This document shows, in pieces, positions 33,301-43,910 of a stretch of DNA of 64,000 bases. The stretch's first letter is position 1. Every line of letters begins with the position of its first letter. The DNA comes from Harmonia axyridis (Eukaryota; Arthropoda; Insecta; Coleoptera; Coccinellidae). Made by a program: the position numbers and the translations under genes. The stretch is from the NCBI RefSeq assembly GCF_914767665.1, contig NC_059504.1:45167720-45231719 (forward strand). Direction: 5' to 3'. Below the pieces are notes generated by a model. The model made no database searches. It was not told where the DNA came from and saw nothing but the letters and a program-made list of their open reading frames with translations.

Positions 33301-33804
33301 ACAAGAAAATTAAAATAACGAACTGCTATGCCATGAAATGCACAATAGATCTTTAGATCAAGGTGCATGATGACGCCATTGATTTAAGAAGGGTTTAAAA
33401 TTGAAACAAGGCTAGAAATGAGCTACAGTCTGAAGAGACATAATGAAGAAAGTAATGAACCAACGCCTGATTGCTAGAGAGTAATTAATAATTTCAACTC
33501 AGTATATCAAGCTGGCACTAATGAAGCATTGCCTGAAGATGTTAAATTGAAATGTATTTTACTGGTAATTATTCCTGAATATTTTAAGATTTGCATGGCG
33601 AAACGGAAAATAGGATAAATATACCTAGTCCCTGAAGACTAGCCAGTTTTCTTGAGATATGTATAGTAAAATGAGCTAAAGGTTTCTGAGGGGGGAGAAG
33701 TCTTTGGGGCTGCAGACACCACCTCCCCCTCCTCAAAAATACCCACAATTCAGAGTGAGTTTGCCAATGGAAAGAACATAATGTCCCTTATGGATTTTCG
33801 TTCA
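33301..33804. other. LINE 3' flank and non-coding DNA
   Basis: The first part may be 3' UTR of the R2/R4-type LINE. No tail or boundary could be fixed, and nothing else is recognised. Confidence 0.35.
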
Positions 33805-34845
33805 TTACAAAGGCGTTTTTTTTTGTTTCCGCCGTTATTTTTTCAGAATTTCGTGGCTTTATTGTAAATAATTGGTTATAAATTTATGATTCAAAGTATT
33901 ATCCATCGCTGACCTCTACTTTCTCCCATATTTCGAGCAGTTTACGAATCCCGCGTTGAAAAAACTAGTTATCTTAAGCAATCCATTTTTTACTGCTCCA
34001 TAAGACCGGAAGTGCTGGTCAGCCAGGCCGTGTATCATTGATCGAAACAAGATATAGTCTGAGAGAGCAACGGAAAATATGAAAAATCTACGTTTCCAAG
34101 TACATATGTTTCCACCACTTTCGCAACATGGGGTCGAGCATTGTCATGCTGCAAAATCACTCTATCATGTCTCTCGTTGTATTGTGGCCGTTTGTCTTTC
34201 AATGCTCGGCTCAAACACATTAATTGCCTTCGATAACGATCGCCTGTGATAGTTTCAGTCGGTTTCAATAACTCAATACACTACGCCGAGCTGGTCCCAC
34301 CAAATTCTGAGCATGACTCTGGAACCGTAAATATTGGGTTTGCCGTCGACGTGGCAGCATGGCCGCGATATCCCCATGAGTTTCTGCGCTTGGAACTATC
34401 GTAATGAACCCATTCTTTGTCTCTAATCACAATGCGTTGCAGAAATCCATTCTGTCTTTGCCGTGCAAGCAGCTGTTAAAAAGCAAAGAAATGCCATTCA
34501 ATATCTCTCGGCTTCAACTTGTAAGGCACCCAATTTTCTTGTTTCTAAATCATTCCGATGACTTTCAGATGTTTTGAAATAGCTTGTCGCGTCACTCCAA
34601 ATGATCCTGCCAATTCTTGTTGCGTTTGACGCGAGTCTTAATCAAGTAATTCCTCCAATTCTGCATCTTCGAAAAACGTCACTCTTCCACCGCCATGCTG
34701 GTCTTCGACGTCAAAATCACCGTTGAATTGTTGAAACCACTCTCGACAAGTCTTTCACCAATAGCAGCCTCACCATAGGTATCTGAGAGCATTCGATGAG
34801 CCTCAGCCGAAGTTTTTTTCATGTTGAAATTTAAAACCACCCGCT
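33805..34845 (-). pseudogene. mariner (DD34D) copy B, main part, interrupted by a LINE
   Basis: The 3' TIR starts near 33805 (TTACAAAGGCG then TTTCCGCCGTT). On the minus strand the transposase region shows LMCLSRALKDKRPQYNERHD and VILQHDNARPHVAKVVETY (second catalytic Asp, near 34120-34170). Earlier in the coding direction are fragments matching other copies, such as the GDEK-type first-Asp region near 34420 and the HTH near 34560-34780. The part with the third Asp is deleted or scrambled near 34030-34080. At about 34845 the element is cut by the intact LINE, and its 5' end continues at 38922. Confidence 0.75.
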
Positions 34846-34857
34846 AATTCATTCATC

Positions 34858-35943
34858 ATGTCGGCGAGTAAAGAAGTCGATCCGAGTGTCTCTCTACAAT
34901 TAACAATTCCTCAATGTGGACACTGTAAAAAAACAATAGTTAAAAATAGTTCTAAATGTAATATTTGTTTTAAACCGTTCCATCCTGGTTGTGGTTCGAA
35001 AATAAAAAAGTGTTGTGATGTTGAAATAACCAACACAAATGTAAGTGACAAATCCGGGGCGGATTTTTCCCCGCTGGTAGAACCATCAGCGAAGATTATA
35101 ACTAGCGAATCATCCAGTAAAGATCTTTTACTCAAGATTATTTTTGAACTTGAATCAAAAAATAATATCTTGCAGGAAAATAATTCCCTACTTAAATTCA
35201 AGATTTCTTCTCTGGAAAATGAAATCCGTATCAAAGATAAGGAATTGAATGTACTCGAGAAGCAAAAAATGTCAACACAACTGGTATGTGGGAATTCCAA
35301 TAAAAATAAGGAGCCATATTCTCGCAGTTTATCAATGTCATCTGGGTGCACCGAAACTGTGAGTCATCAGCGTTCAGCACCGGATTTGAAATATTTGAAT
35401 ACAGTGCTAACGCGTTCTTCAACTGAGACTCCTGGCAGTTCGAGGTCGAAAGTGAATAAACGAAAGGATTGTGAAGATGCTGTCATCAGAGCACCTGAGA
35501 GAATAGGACTAAATGGAGTTCATGCTGGCTGTCCGGCTGATTTGAGGGATGATATCGTCAACGATCCCTCTGTTCGTGAAAATGGTGATGATTGGAAGGT
35601 TGTGAGCCGCAAACCAATTCGCAAACGTAAGGGGGCTCTGGTTGTTGGTAGTTCTACTGGTTCTACCTCTGTTGAGGGACTGGATAGATTCAAAGCCTTT
35701 CACGTGTCGAATTTGAGGCCGGAAACAACTGAAGATAATTTAAAAAATTTCCTAAAAAAAAACTTTTCAAACGTCATCTGTGAAAAGTTGGTATCACGTT
35801 ATCCGGAAGAATATGCTTCATTTAAGGTTTTGATTCCGAGATCTGAATATGAGAAAGCACTTGACGGTGAAAACTGGCCGAACAAAGTTAATGTTCATCA
35901 TTTTTTTCATCGTCGCAAAATCCATCGACCGCAAATAGATTAA
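34858..35943 (+). CDS. LINE ORF1 protein: PHD-like zinc finger, coiled coil, RRM-like C-terminus
   Basis: 361 residues, complete. Residues 20-53 hold a Cys/His cluster (C20-x2-C23-x10-C34-x2-C37-x4-H42-x2-C45, then C52/C53) of PHD/RING type. Residues about 85-137 are a heptad-rich, charged stretch (LLLKIIFELESKNN, then SSLENEIRIKDKEL) typical of a trimerising or dimerising coiled coil. Residues about 278-357 (FHVSNLRPETTEDNLKNFLK ... WPNKVNVHHFF) resemble the RNA-binding fold found at the C-terminus of many insect LINE ORF1 proteins. Known ORF1 proteins bind element RNA and act as chaperones in the ribonucleoprotein; that role is inferred. It ends eight bases before ORF2 starts. Confidence 0.85.
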   Translation: MSASKEVDPSVSLQLTIPQCGHCKKTIVKNSSKCNICFKPFHPGCGSKIKKCCDVEITNTNVSDKSGADFSPLVEPSAKIITSESSSKDLLLKIIFELESKNNILQENNSLLKFKISSLENEIRIKDKELNVLEKQKMSTQLVCGNSNKNKEPYSRSLSMSSGCTETVSHQRSAPDLKYLNTVLTRSSTETPGSSRSKVNKRKDCEDAVIRAPERIGLNGVHAGCPADLRDDIVNDPSVRENGDDWKVVSRKPIRKRKGALVVGSSTGSTSVEGLDRFKAFHVSNLRPETTEDNLKNFLKKNFSNVICEKLVSRYPEEYASFKVLIPRSEYEKALDGENWPNKVNVHHFFHRRKIHRPQID

Positions 35944-35951
35944 AGTCTGTC

Positions 35952-38834
35952 GTGGATGATATTTCACCTGCTGTCATATTTAGTGTAATGCAGTTAAATG
36001 TTCAGTGTCTTTCAAATAAACTGAATAATCTGGAAGTGCTGTTAGAGGAAAAACGTCCTGATGTGCTCAGTGTCTCAGAGCATTGGTGTAAAGTGGATGG
36101 TGTTACGTCTATGGTATTACCAGGTTATACACTGGCTGATTATTTCTGCCGCTCTTCGAGGGAACATGGTGGATCGTTGCTGTACACGAGGAATGGGCTC
36201 GAGGTAAAAAGTCTAAAGGTATCTGAATTCTCTGTGGAGATGCACGTGGAAATCTGCGGTATTGTGGTTGCGGTTGGTGACGCAAGTTTCGGTGTTTTGA
36301 GTGTTTATAGACCCTGCTCAGGTGACATTGATCTGTTCTTTGAAAAAATGTTTTGTTCGTTGCAATTTTGTATGTTAAATGTTGATTTCATTTTCTTATG
36401 TGGTGATCTTAACATCGATTCACTTACACCAGGTTGCAACAAGACTAAACTTCTTAACGAGTTGTTAGATTGCTTCAATCTCACTAAAACGACTGAAGTT
36501 GCAACCAGAGTTTACACTAATATAAATGGTATCACTTCCACATCCAAGGTTGATTATATTATCTCCAGTTCAGATCTTTGTAATTATAAGTGTACTGTAT
36601 TTGAGCCTCATATAAGTGACCATAAGGCAATGTTGTTAAAAATGTCGTTAAAGCCTATATCTGCTCCAAAGACCAAAATTTCCATAAGAAATGTTAATCA
36701 GAACAACCTTAACAAGCTGAAAGCCTGCATATCCGATAGTAATTTTGTAGATCTTTACTCGGAAAGTGATGTTGACCTTTGCTTCGAGTCATTCAGCAAT
36801 GAAATCTTGTACTTTTTGGAAGTATGTTGTCCTGTCAAACATATTTTTGCAACTAATTCTCGGAAAAATTGGATAACATCTGAGATCAGGCAGAGTAAAC
36901 AGAATTTGACCAATTTATATTGGCTCCATTCAGTTGTACGTTCACCGTCCACTTTAGTCAATTATAAAAATGCAAAACTACAGCATAATTTACTAATAAA
37001 GGAGACTAAAATTAATTATTATAGTTCAAAAATTGATAAATCTGATAACAAGAATAAAACTCTGTGGAATATTGTTAATAAGTTTACATGTGGGAATACG
37101 AGGGCACATCACCCAGTTAGTATCATTTTAGATGGTGTGAAATACGATAGTCCTTCGGTGCTTGTTAACATATTTGGTAGCCACTTCACCTCAATGGCTA
37201 AATCTAAGTTGAAGACTTGTTATGGCGACAATTTGTCCATTTCTTGTACCACAGCTTCTTTGGTTGATAATACTTTTTACTTTTATCCGGTAACTAAGTT
37301 AGAGGTTCTTGATGCAATTAAGAATCTAAAAAACAAAAATAGCGTAGGTTTACATTCCATCTCAACTAAAATAGTAAAAAGCATCTCCGAAACCATAAGC
37401 GATCACTTTGCCCATGTCGTTAACCTTTCAATATCAACAGGTAAATTTCCTAGTACTCTCAAGGAGTCCATAGTAATCCCGATACACAAGGGCGGCAACC
37501 TGGATGAGATCACCAACTATCGTCCCATTTCGATCATAAGTGTTTTGTCAAAAGTTTTCGAAAGAATCGTATTTACAAGAATGTTTAAATTTTTAAATAA
37601 ATACAAAATACTAAATCCAGCTCAGCACGGCTTCACTAGTGGACGGTCAACTCAAACGGCTGCACTTGACTTCATCGAGTCCGTGTATGGGCGTTTGGAT
37701 CGCAATTTACATGTTGCTGGATTGTTTTTTGATTTGTCTTGTGCCTTCGACACGCTTTCTTTTGAATTCATTCTGAATAAATGTTACAGCTTGGGATTCA
37801 GGGGGATATTTCTTGATTGGTTACGTAGCTATCTCCATCAGAGAACTATGCGTGTTAAGGTTGGTTCCACTTATTCGATCAAATTTAGAATTGATTGTGG
37901 AGTTCCTCAGGGCTCCGTGCTGGGACCACTATTGTTCTTGCTGTTCATAAACGACTTGCCCATTCACTTGGCTCAATTTATGCTGGTTCTCTTTGCCGAT
38001 GACACCTCCGTTGTGGTCTCAGCGGAGACTGCTGAGGAGCTTCGTTACGCGTGCGAGGCGATTATACGCCAGTTCGTTGCTTGGTGCCGGTCGAATAGAG
38101 TGATAGTGAATGTTAATAAAACAGTTTGTATTCACTTCGGTATCAAAAATAATCCTGTTGACACTTTGGAAATTTATCATTCGAACTTCTTGATAAAATC
38201 GGCTGTAAGCTGTAAATTCTTGGGTGTATATATTGATAGGACACTTAGCTGGTCCACGCATATTGATATGCTCTGTAAAAAACTCAATAGCTCATTTTTT
38301 GCCATCTGTAGAGTAAGGGATATGCTACCACTCAGCTCATTGATTCAGGTCTATTATAGCACTGTTTATAGTTTACTTTCCTACAACATATTACTCTGGG
38401 GTAACTGTGCCGATATCAATAGAGCTTTCATCGCTCAGAAACGCATCATTCGTAGAATTTTCAACTTATGTTCTCGTACATCCTGTAGGCCAACTTTGAT
38501 CGCAAATAATATTTTATCTCTGCCATGTATCTACATATTTAAATGTTTGCTGTATGCCAAAGAAAATGAAAAAAGGTGGACCAGATTGTCAAATAACCAT
38601 GAATATGGAACTAGGAACCAAGATATTTTACTTGTGCCTAAACACAGAACTCAAAAGTTTGAAAAATCCCCAATGTATCAGTGCATAAAAATGTATAATT
38701 CTCTTCCTAAATTTCTGAAATCTCTCAACTTCTTAGCGTTTAAGAGAAATGTGAGAATTACATTGTTATCTAAGTGTTATTACTCTGTACAGGAATTTCA
38801 CCAGGATTGTCCCCATATAGTTGATGTAAATTGA
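35952..38834 (+). CDS. LINE ORF2 protein: APE-type endonuclease and reverse transcriptase
   Basis: 960 residues, complete. The endonuclease spans residues about 11-235 with N16, E43 (SEHW), Y119-R120, D152 and N154 (CGDLNID), D201 (KVDYI) and D223-H224 (SDHK), so every expected active-site residue is present. The reverse transcriptase spans about 470-780: PIHKGGNLDEITNYRPIS (510-527), FDLSCAFD with D594 (593-600), GVPQGSVLGPLLFLLFINDLP (from 650) and the catalytic FADD at 681-684. A thumb-like KFLGVYID follows near 755, then a C-terminal region without RNase H or a CCHC knuckle. It would nick target DNA and copy the element RNA. Start chosen at the first ATG after ORF1. Confidence 0.92.
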   Translation: MDDISPAVIFSVMQLNVQCLSNKLNNLEVLLEEKRPDVLSVSEHWCKVDGVTSMVLPGYTLADYFCRSSREHGGSLLYTRNGLEVKSLKVSEFSVEMHVEICGIVVAVGDASFGVLSVYRPCSGDIDLFFEKMFCSLQFCMLNVDFIFLCGDLNIDSLTPGCNKTKLLNELLDCFNLTKTTEVATRVYTNINGITSTSKVDYIISSSDLCNYKCTVFEPHISDHKAMLLKMSLKPISAPKTKISIRNVNQNNLNKLKACISDSNFVDLYSESDVDLCFESFSNEILYFLEVCCPVKHIFATNSRKNWITSEIRQSKQNLTNLYWLHSVVRSPSTLVNYKNAKLQHNLLIKETKINYYSSKIDKSDNKNKTLWNIVNKFTCGNTRAHHPVSIILDGVKYDSPSVLVNIFGSHFTSMAKSKLKTCYGDNLSISCTTASLVDNTFYFYPVTKLEVLDAIKNLKNKNSVGLHSISTKIVKSISETISDHFAHVVNLSISTGKFPSTLKESIVIPIHKGGNLDEITNYRPISIISVLSKVFERIVFTRMFKFLNKYKILNPAQHGFTSGRSTQTAALDFIESVYGRLDRNLHVAGLFFDLSCAFDTLSFEFILNKCYSLGFRGIFLDWLRSYLHQRTMRVKVGSTYSIKFRIDCGVPQGSVLGPLLFLLFINDLPIHLAQFMLVLFADDTSVVVSAETAEELRYACEAIIRQFVAWCRSNRVIVNVNKTVCIHFGIKNNPVDTLEIYHSNFLIKSAVSCKFLGVYIDRTLSWSTHIDMLCKKLNSSFFAICRVRDMLPLSSLIQVYYSTVYSLLSYNILLWGNCADINRAFIAQKRIIRRIFNLCSRTSCRPTLIANNILSLPCIYIFKCLLYAKENEKRWTRLSNNHEYGTRNQDILLVPKHRTQKFEKSPMYQCIKMYNSLPKFLKSLNFLAFKRNVRITLLSKCYYSVQEFHQDCPHIVDVN

Positions 38835-38892
38835 AATGTATATATATATTTGTATTTGACTTGTCCCATACACTAAGGTGTCTTGAGGGACC

Positions 38893-38921
38893 AATAAAGA
38901 TTATTATTATTATTATTATTA
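38893..38921 (+). terminator. LINE polyadenylation-type signal and (ATT)n tail
   Basis: AATAAA at 38893-38898 is followed at once by about seven ATT units up to the mariner junction, the usual 3' terminus of LINEs with a microsatellite tail instead of poly-A. Confidence 0.85.
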
Positions 38922-39056
38922 ATGACGAGAATTTGGCTCGTAAGTTGACATATTGTTTAATCGAAAATAACTTTATGATGCAGATACAAATCGACTAATA
39001 TTTCGATGGCGTTATGTTTACAAATACCTAAGCTTATTGTATGACATTTACGATCT
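38922..39056 (-). mobile_element. mariner copy B, 5' leader beyond the LINE
   Basis: The text from AATGACGAGAATTTGGCTCG to GTATGACATTTACGATC matches the 5' leader of copy E (58370-58490) and copy A. Together with 33805-34845 it forms one mariner. The terminal TIR itself is missing, the match ending near 39056. Confidence 0.8.
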
Positions 39057-40476
39057 TCTTTCTAAAGTAGTTTACACTGGGTTTTTTTCGGACATTTTTA
39101 CCTACAATAAATTCCTGGATTTCTTCAACGCCGATGAACAATGCGTGAGTAATATATCTGATTCTCACATTCACAAGACACTGCGTACGATCAATGAAGG
39201 ATTACCTATCACACCACAAGTTACAAAGGGCGGTAAGGCATGCAAAGCTTCGAAAACTAAATGGCATTAAAAACATATTGTCCGCTGAAAACATTTAGCA
39301 TTTATCAGTTTCGAATGCAGAATCGTAGGAATTTTCCATATGTTGAATGTATAAACAATTTCCACGTAATTCGAAGTGTTGTTTTTCGTCTTTGTGAAAT
39401 ACATTCCATCCCTCATTCAATTAGAGTAATAGGCAATGCTGCTTATATTGGTTGGGTTGCCATGTGTTATTTATTGAACAGGCGGCTTAGTAAAGACGGT
39501 TTGGAGATTTTTATTGAGAGAATGTTGATAAACGCAGCAAAGCGGACCAACCTCATGTTGTTTTTAAGAATCAAAACTTTATTTTTTCAGAAATATGAAA
39601 GGGCAGCCACAAACTGGGCTGAATTGCCGCCCTTCGAAAAGAGGCGGCTGAAACTGTCGCTTCACAGTTTCACCCCTAACACCGGCCCTGTGTGAGAAAA
39701 AATCACAATTGACTTCATCCGAAATATCAATCTTCGAAAGTTGTAATACCTCCAAATACGAGTATCATTACATTGCATAAAATATTAACATTTCCGATCT
39801 GCCTTCAAACAATATTCGAACAAGGTACATCGAAATTGCCCTTGTGTATAGGTTGTTTATTGCCTCTGGCCAATTTTAAAAAGCGAAGATATTCCCGAAA
39901 AAACCGATTCCCATCCAATATTCTGCAGAATCGAGGAGTGCCTACAAGGAATGGTAATAGCATCGTCTGAAATTCCATTTTCCCCATTCACACAGGGAGA
40001 GTAGCGCCCCACGTAATATATTCATTGTACTATTCTATTCCTGAGTCCCCACACATTCCGAGCCATAAATATAAACACTCAAATGGCAGCCAGAACACCA
40101 ACGTCTTCCGGGATCAGATATGGCCACCAAATTCGTTGGGCTTTTTACGACATATTTTCTTTTCGAGAATGGAAAACCTCAGATAAGTTTTCTGGAGTTT
40201 GGGCTAATAACAATTTCGGAGGAAAAAACGGAATCAAAAAGGGGATATGCACTTCTCCTTCATGATTTGTGGGCTCTAACATTATTTCAGTAGGATTGAA
40301 ATTGTAAGGTTTTCTGTTGATAAGTATCCAAAGTTTTCCCTTTCCTAATATAGTCTATCGTTGGAATTCTATCCCCCATTAGATCAATATAGTACACTGC
40401 TTGTTGATAAGTGCATAAGATTTATTTCTTACCTTCTGAAAAATACCCCACCTGCTCTGTACCATTGTTTATTATG
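39057..40476. other. Non-coding DNA
   Basis: Plus-strand open frames at 39037-39270 and 39261-39695 have no recognisable domain, no codon pattern that convinces and no splice context. They are not supported as genes. Confidence 0.4.
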
Positions 40477-41671
40477 TGTACAATTTTTCTTCCGCCGTTT
40501 TGCAATAGATGGCTGTAGCGGTAAATGGTAGTCGAAATAAATAGGATCGTAGATGTCATACAATAAGCTTAGATATTTGTTAACATAACGCCATCGAAAT
40601 ATTGGTCGACTTGTGACTGCATCATTAAGTTATTCTCGATTGAACATGTCAGCTTTCGAGCCAAATTCTCATCATTTGCGGGAGGTTTTAATTTTCTGCT
40701 TTAATACGGAGAAATCTGCGGTTGAGGCTCATCGAATGCTCTCAAATACCTATGGTGAGGCCGCTATTAGAGAAAACACGTGCAGAGAATGGCTTCAACG
40801 CTCCAAGAACGCTCCAAGACCAGCATGGCGGTGGAAGGAAGAGAGAAGGCAGAATTGGAGGCATTACTTGATCAAGACTCATGTCAAACGCAACAAGATT
40901 TAGCAGGATCATTGGGAGTGACGCAACAAGCTATTTAAAATGCTTGAAAGTCATGAGCATGATTTCAGAAACAAGGAAATTGGGTGCCGTACGAGTTGAA
41001 GCCGAGAGATGTTGAATGGCGTTTGTTTGATTGTAAACAGCTGCTTGCAAGGCAAAGACGGAAATGATTGCTCTATCGCATTGTACTGAAGACGAAAAAT
41101 GACGATAATACGATAATACCAAGCGCAGAATATCATGGGGATACCCCGGTCTTACTTCTACGACGACGGCCTAATCGAATATTCACGGTTCCAAGGTCAT
41201 GCTCAGTATTTGATAGGACCAGGCCCGCTTAGTGTTTTATGAGTTGTTTGAACCGACTGAAGCAGTCACAGACGATCGATATCGAACGCAATAAATGCGT
41301 TTGAGTCGAGCATTTGAAGACAAACGGCGGCAATACAACGAGAGACATGATGAAGGGATTTTATAGCATGACACTGCTCGACCCCATGTTGCGAAATTGA
41401 CCAAGACATACTTGAGAACGTTGAAATGGGAAGTCCTACACCACCCGCCGTATTCTCCAGACGTTGCTGTCTCGGTCTATCTCTTGTTTTGATCAACTTG
41501 CGGTCTTATGAAGAAGTAAAAAATTGGATCATTTCGTGAATCGCTTCAACGCGGGATTAGTACACTGAGAGAAAGTAGAGGCCAGCGATGGACAATACTT
41601 CGAATCGTAAATATACGGTTTTTTACTATAAAGCCTCGGATTTCAGAAAAAACTACGGAGGCAGAGTTGTA
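40477..41671 (+). pseudogene. mariner (DD34D) copy C, both ends present
   Basis: About 1.2 kb from TGTACAATTTTTCTTCCGCCG at the left to the inverted ACGGAGGCAGAGTTGTAA at the right. Coding pieces on the + strand are MSAFEPNSHHLREVLIFCFN (start about 40643), SAVEAHRMLSNTYGEAAIRE and TCREWLQRSKN. After stops come the SLGVTQQ region near 40915, a TEDEKW-like first-Asp region near 41088 and a HDTARPHVAKLTK-like second-Asp region near 41370 in shifting frames. The third-Asp motif is unrecognisable (PDVAVSVYLL), and stops are frequent. It is the most complete mariner in length but inactive. Confidence 0.8.
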
Positions 41672-42071
41672 AGCCTATGTAGACTATATATTTTATCTTT
41701 CGAAATAGAGCAATACAGAAAATTGTTAACTACAAACAGTGAAGCATGTGTGAAAAATCTCATTATTAGCAGAGAAAATGTGATCGGGGTATCACACATT
41801 TCAACGTAAGATACGAGAGCACAAATAATAACTTCTATCTCTTGGTATAGGTGTAGTGGTTGGTCTGTGTATTTATTAAGAGAATATAACAAGCCAGATC
41901 ATTAACTTCACACAATAGATAATCTGTCAGTACATAACCTGCTAACAATCCTCTTTTATGGAGTTGTTCTTCAGTTGCTGTTTGGTTTTCTTGAAGAAGA
42001 ATCACCTATCAATCTATAGCCAATTTCGACAAAAAAACTTGTCTTGTCCTTGAAGACCTCTTCGCTCTTTG

Positions 42072-42305
42072 TCAGCCTTCCCTCATCCACTCCTGGATGT
42101 AGGCCTCTTTCATGTTCCTCCATGCTGTCCTGTCCTGAGCTATCTGAAACCATTTTTTTCCCGCATATTGTTTTATATCAAGCCATCTTCTCTGTGGTTT
42201 ATCTATACTGCGTTTCGTCATTCTTGATCGCCAGTGTGTTACTTTATATGTCTATCTCGATATGTCTTGTTTAGTCACGTGTCCTGCCCACTGCCACTCA
42301 TAGCG
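42072..42305 (-). pseudogene. LINE ORF2 C-terminal tail
   Basis: The minus strand reads YEWQWAGHVTKQ, VTHWRSRMTKRSIDKPQRRW, LDIKQYAGKKWFQIAQDRTA and then WRNMKEAYIQEWMREG followed by TGA. This is the characteristic end of many insect LINE ORF2 proteins (GHV-R-RP-RW-DDI ... WR-EAYIQQW). Only the tail and a short 3' flank (to about 41960) remain. Confidence 0.75.
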
Positions 42306-42519
42306 CGTGTTGCAGAATCTCTTAGCTATTCAAGCGAATAATACTAAACTCGAAATCGAGAGGGTTCCTTCAACCAAGACTGATTTTTCAAGCGATGATA
42401 TTTCAAATATTCAGATGTACCAGGATCGCTATATAAACCCCAAATATTGGCAATCATCTCTCATGTATTTAAACTGTTTTTTCCATTGAAAAACATTAGA
42501 GAAATACAAATGACAAAGA

Positions 42520-42895
42520 CCTTCATTTACCTCCTTATGGAAGGTCTAATCAGAGATCACTTGACTGACTAATTCTCATTGGTTTTGTTTCAGCGAAAGT
42601 CCTCGTTCCTTTTTTCTTTGGAGCCACTTGATAAGGTCTATACCAATGCTCTACCTTCGATTCCAGATCTCAAAGATGGAATTCGTGAAGTTATCGAGGA
42701 CATACAGCTGCAAATGTGCGAATTGATAATGGAAAATTTCATTGAAAGGATATGATGCTGCAACCGTAGCCGTGGCGGCCATTTGACTTATATCATTATT
42801 CATCGTTAATGGCATATTTTCCTCTTTACAATTAAATAAACATCCATTGGTTTCTCTTGAAATATACTGGTTTTTTTCAATATCGTAATGAAGCC
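42520..42895 (+). mobile_element. Family B 3' part with transposase C-terminus
   Basis: From about 42600 the + strand shows LWSHLIRSIP-like remnants, then IPDLKDGIREVIEDIQLQMC, ENFIERI and CNRSRGGHLTYI, the C-terminus of this transposase group. A leader follows, then an end with AATATCGTAATGAAGCCTC. The catalytic core is absent. Confidence 0.7.
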
Positions 42896-43499
42896 TCTTT
42901 ATATTTCCTGATAGTATTGTCGAGGGAGGTCAGTTAATGTTAACTAAAGGAGCTATAACTTTAATATGTTCATCAATCTATTTTGGGCACCTCCAGCATT
43001 ATTGATCCTATGATGAAAATAATATTTTTTCATCCCGAACTGGAATATTCTATCAAGGTGAACTGGACCGTGGCAATATGAATTCTCATCCGTATTAATA
43101 GACTTGTATAGGATTATTCCGGAAATAAAGAAGACATCAAATTCGCTGCAGATTACACTGACTGAAAACGAATAATTGACGGCTCGCTGAACGCTCCTTT
43201 GGGAATTTATGAGGTGGAAGATTTGGAACCATCGGCTTGTAACTGACCAGAATGATGAATTATGTCATGTGTGATGAATGGACCTAATGACGCTTGGTCA
43301 TTCTTCCTCGGTATTGTTAGCTTCAGCCTTATTTATTTTCCCCCTTCAGGCGAGTTCTAAAAGCTGAAATTTCCTTTGTGTGGTCAAGAGTCCGGAGTTT
43401 ATATGAAAGATGATATATGGGTTGGAGGTTAATCTTATTTTGGCCCTTCTTATTGTGAAAGTTTTAACTCCATTCATTTGTGTATAACCTGAAATGAAG
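42896..43499. other. Non-coding DNA between convergent family B ends
   Basis: Nothing recognised. It lies between two family B 3' ends that face each other. Confidence 0.4.
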
Positions 43500-43765
43500 G
43501 GTTTTTTAAATAAGAGGTTTTATTTTGATATTAAAAAAAATAGATATTTTTCATGGGAATTCAATAGATAGATATATTTCAATATAGAAAGGAAGGTATG
43601 ACATTCACTATGGAAAACAATTGGATGCTACGTTTACAGTTGTAATGCCGTATTCTTTTCATGAAATTTTCGAGGACCAATTCGCATATTTGCGGCTGTA
43701 TGTCATCGATAACTTCACGAATTCCATATCTGAAGTCTTGATTCGATTGTGGGGAATTGGTCTAT
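43500..43765 (-). mobile_element. Family B 3' part, minus strand
   Basis: Minus strand: NQDFRYGIREVIDDIQPQI, ENFMKRI and remnants of the conserved tail, then the terminal TAAGAGGTTTTATTTTGATA near 43510-43530 read on the + strand as the start. Convergent with the copy at 42520-42895. Confidence 0.65.
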
Positions 43766-43910
43766 TCAAATTCCCATCATTAGTCTTGCGCATCCGTTGG
43801 CATTCAGTTCTTCATCAGCAGCCTTGACTCTTTATATGAGTTCCATTTCAGTATTACTAGGTTTGTAATGAATACACTCTCTCCTTTATGCCAATCAAGG
43901 AGAAAAAAGT

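Larger units (their letters stand above)
34846..38921 (+). mobile_element. Intact two-ORF LINE (CR1/Jockey-like, APE endonuclease)
   Basis: About 4.08 kb: ORF1 and ORF2 complete and uninterrupted, a short 3' UTR with AATAAA (38893-38898) and an (ATT)n tail. The LINE is inserted into mariner B: the mariner text reads CCCGCTAAT up to about 34848 and resumes AATGACGAGAATTTGGCTCG at 38922, so the target duplication is at most a few bases (TAAT/AAT). The 5' UTR before the ORF1 ATG is only about 10-15 bases, so the copy is either slightly 5'-truncated or nearly leaderless. Absence of any disabling mutation makes it one of the youngest insertions here. Exact clade not resolved. Confidence 0.88.

Noticed and set aside
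34911..35351. 146-residue minus-strand frame
   Set aside because: Antisense to the intact LINE ORF1.
39037..39695. Two overlapping plus-strand frames that might be a small gene
   Set aside because: No domain, no splice sites in agreement and no codon pattern; more likely chance frames.
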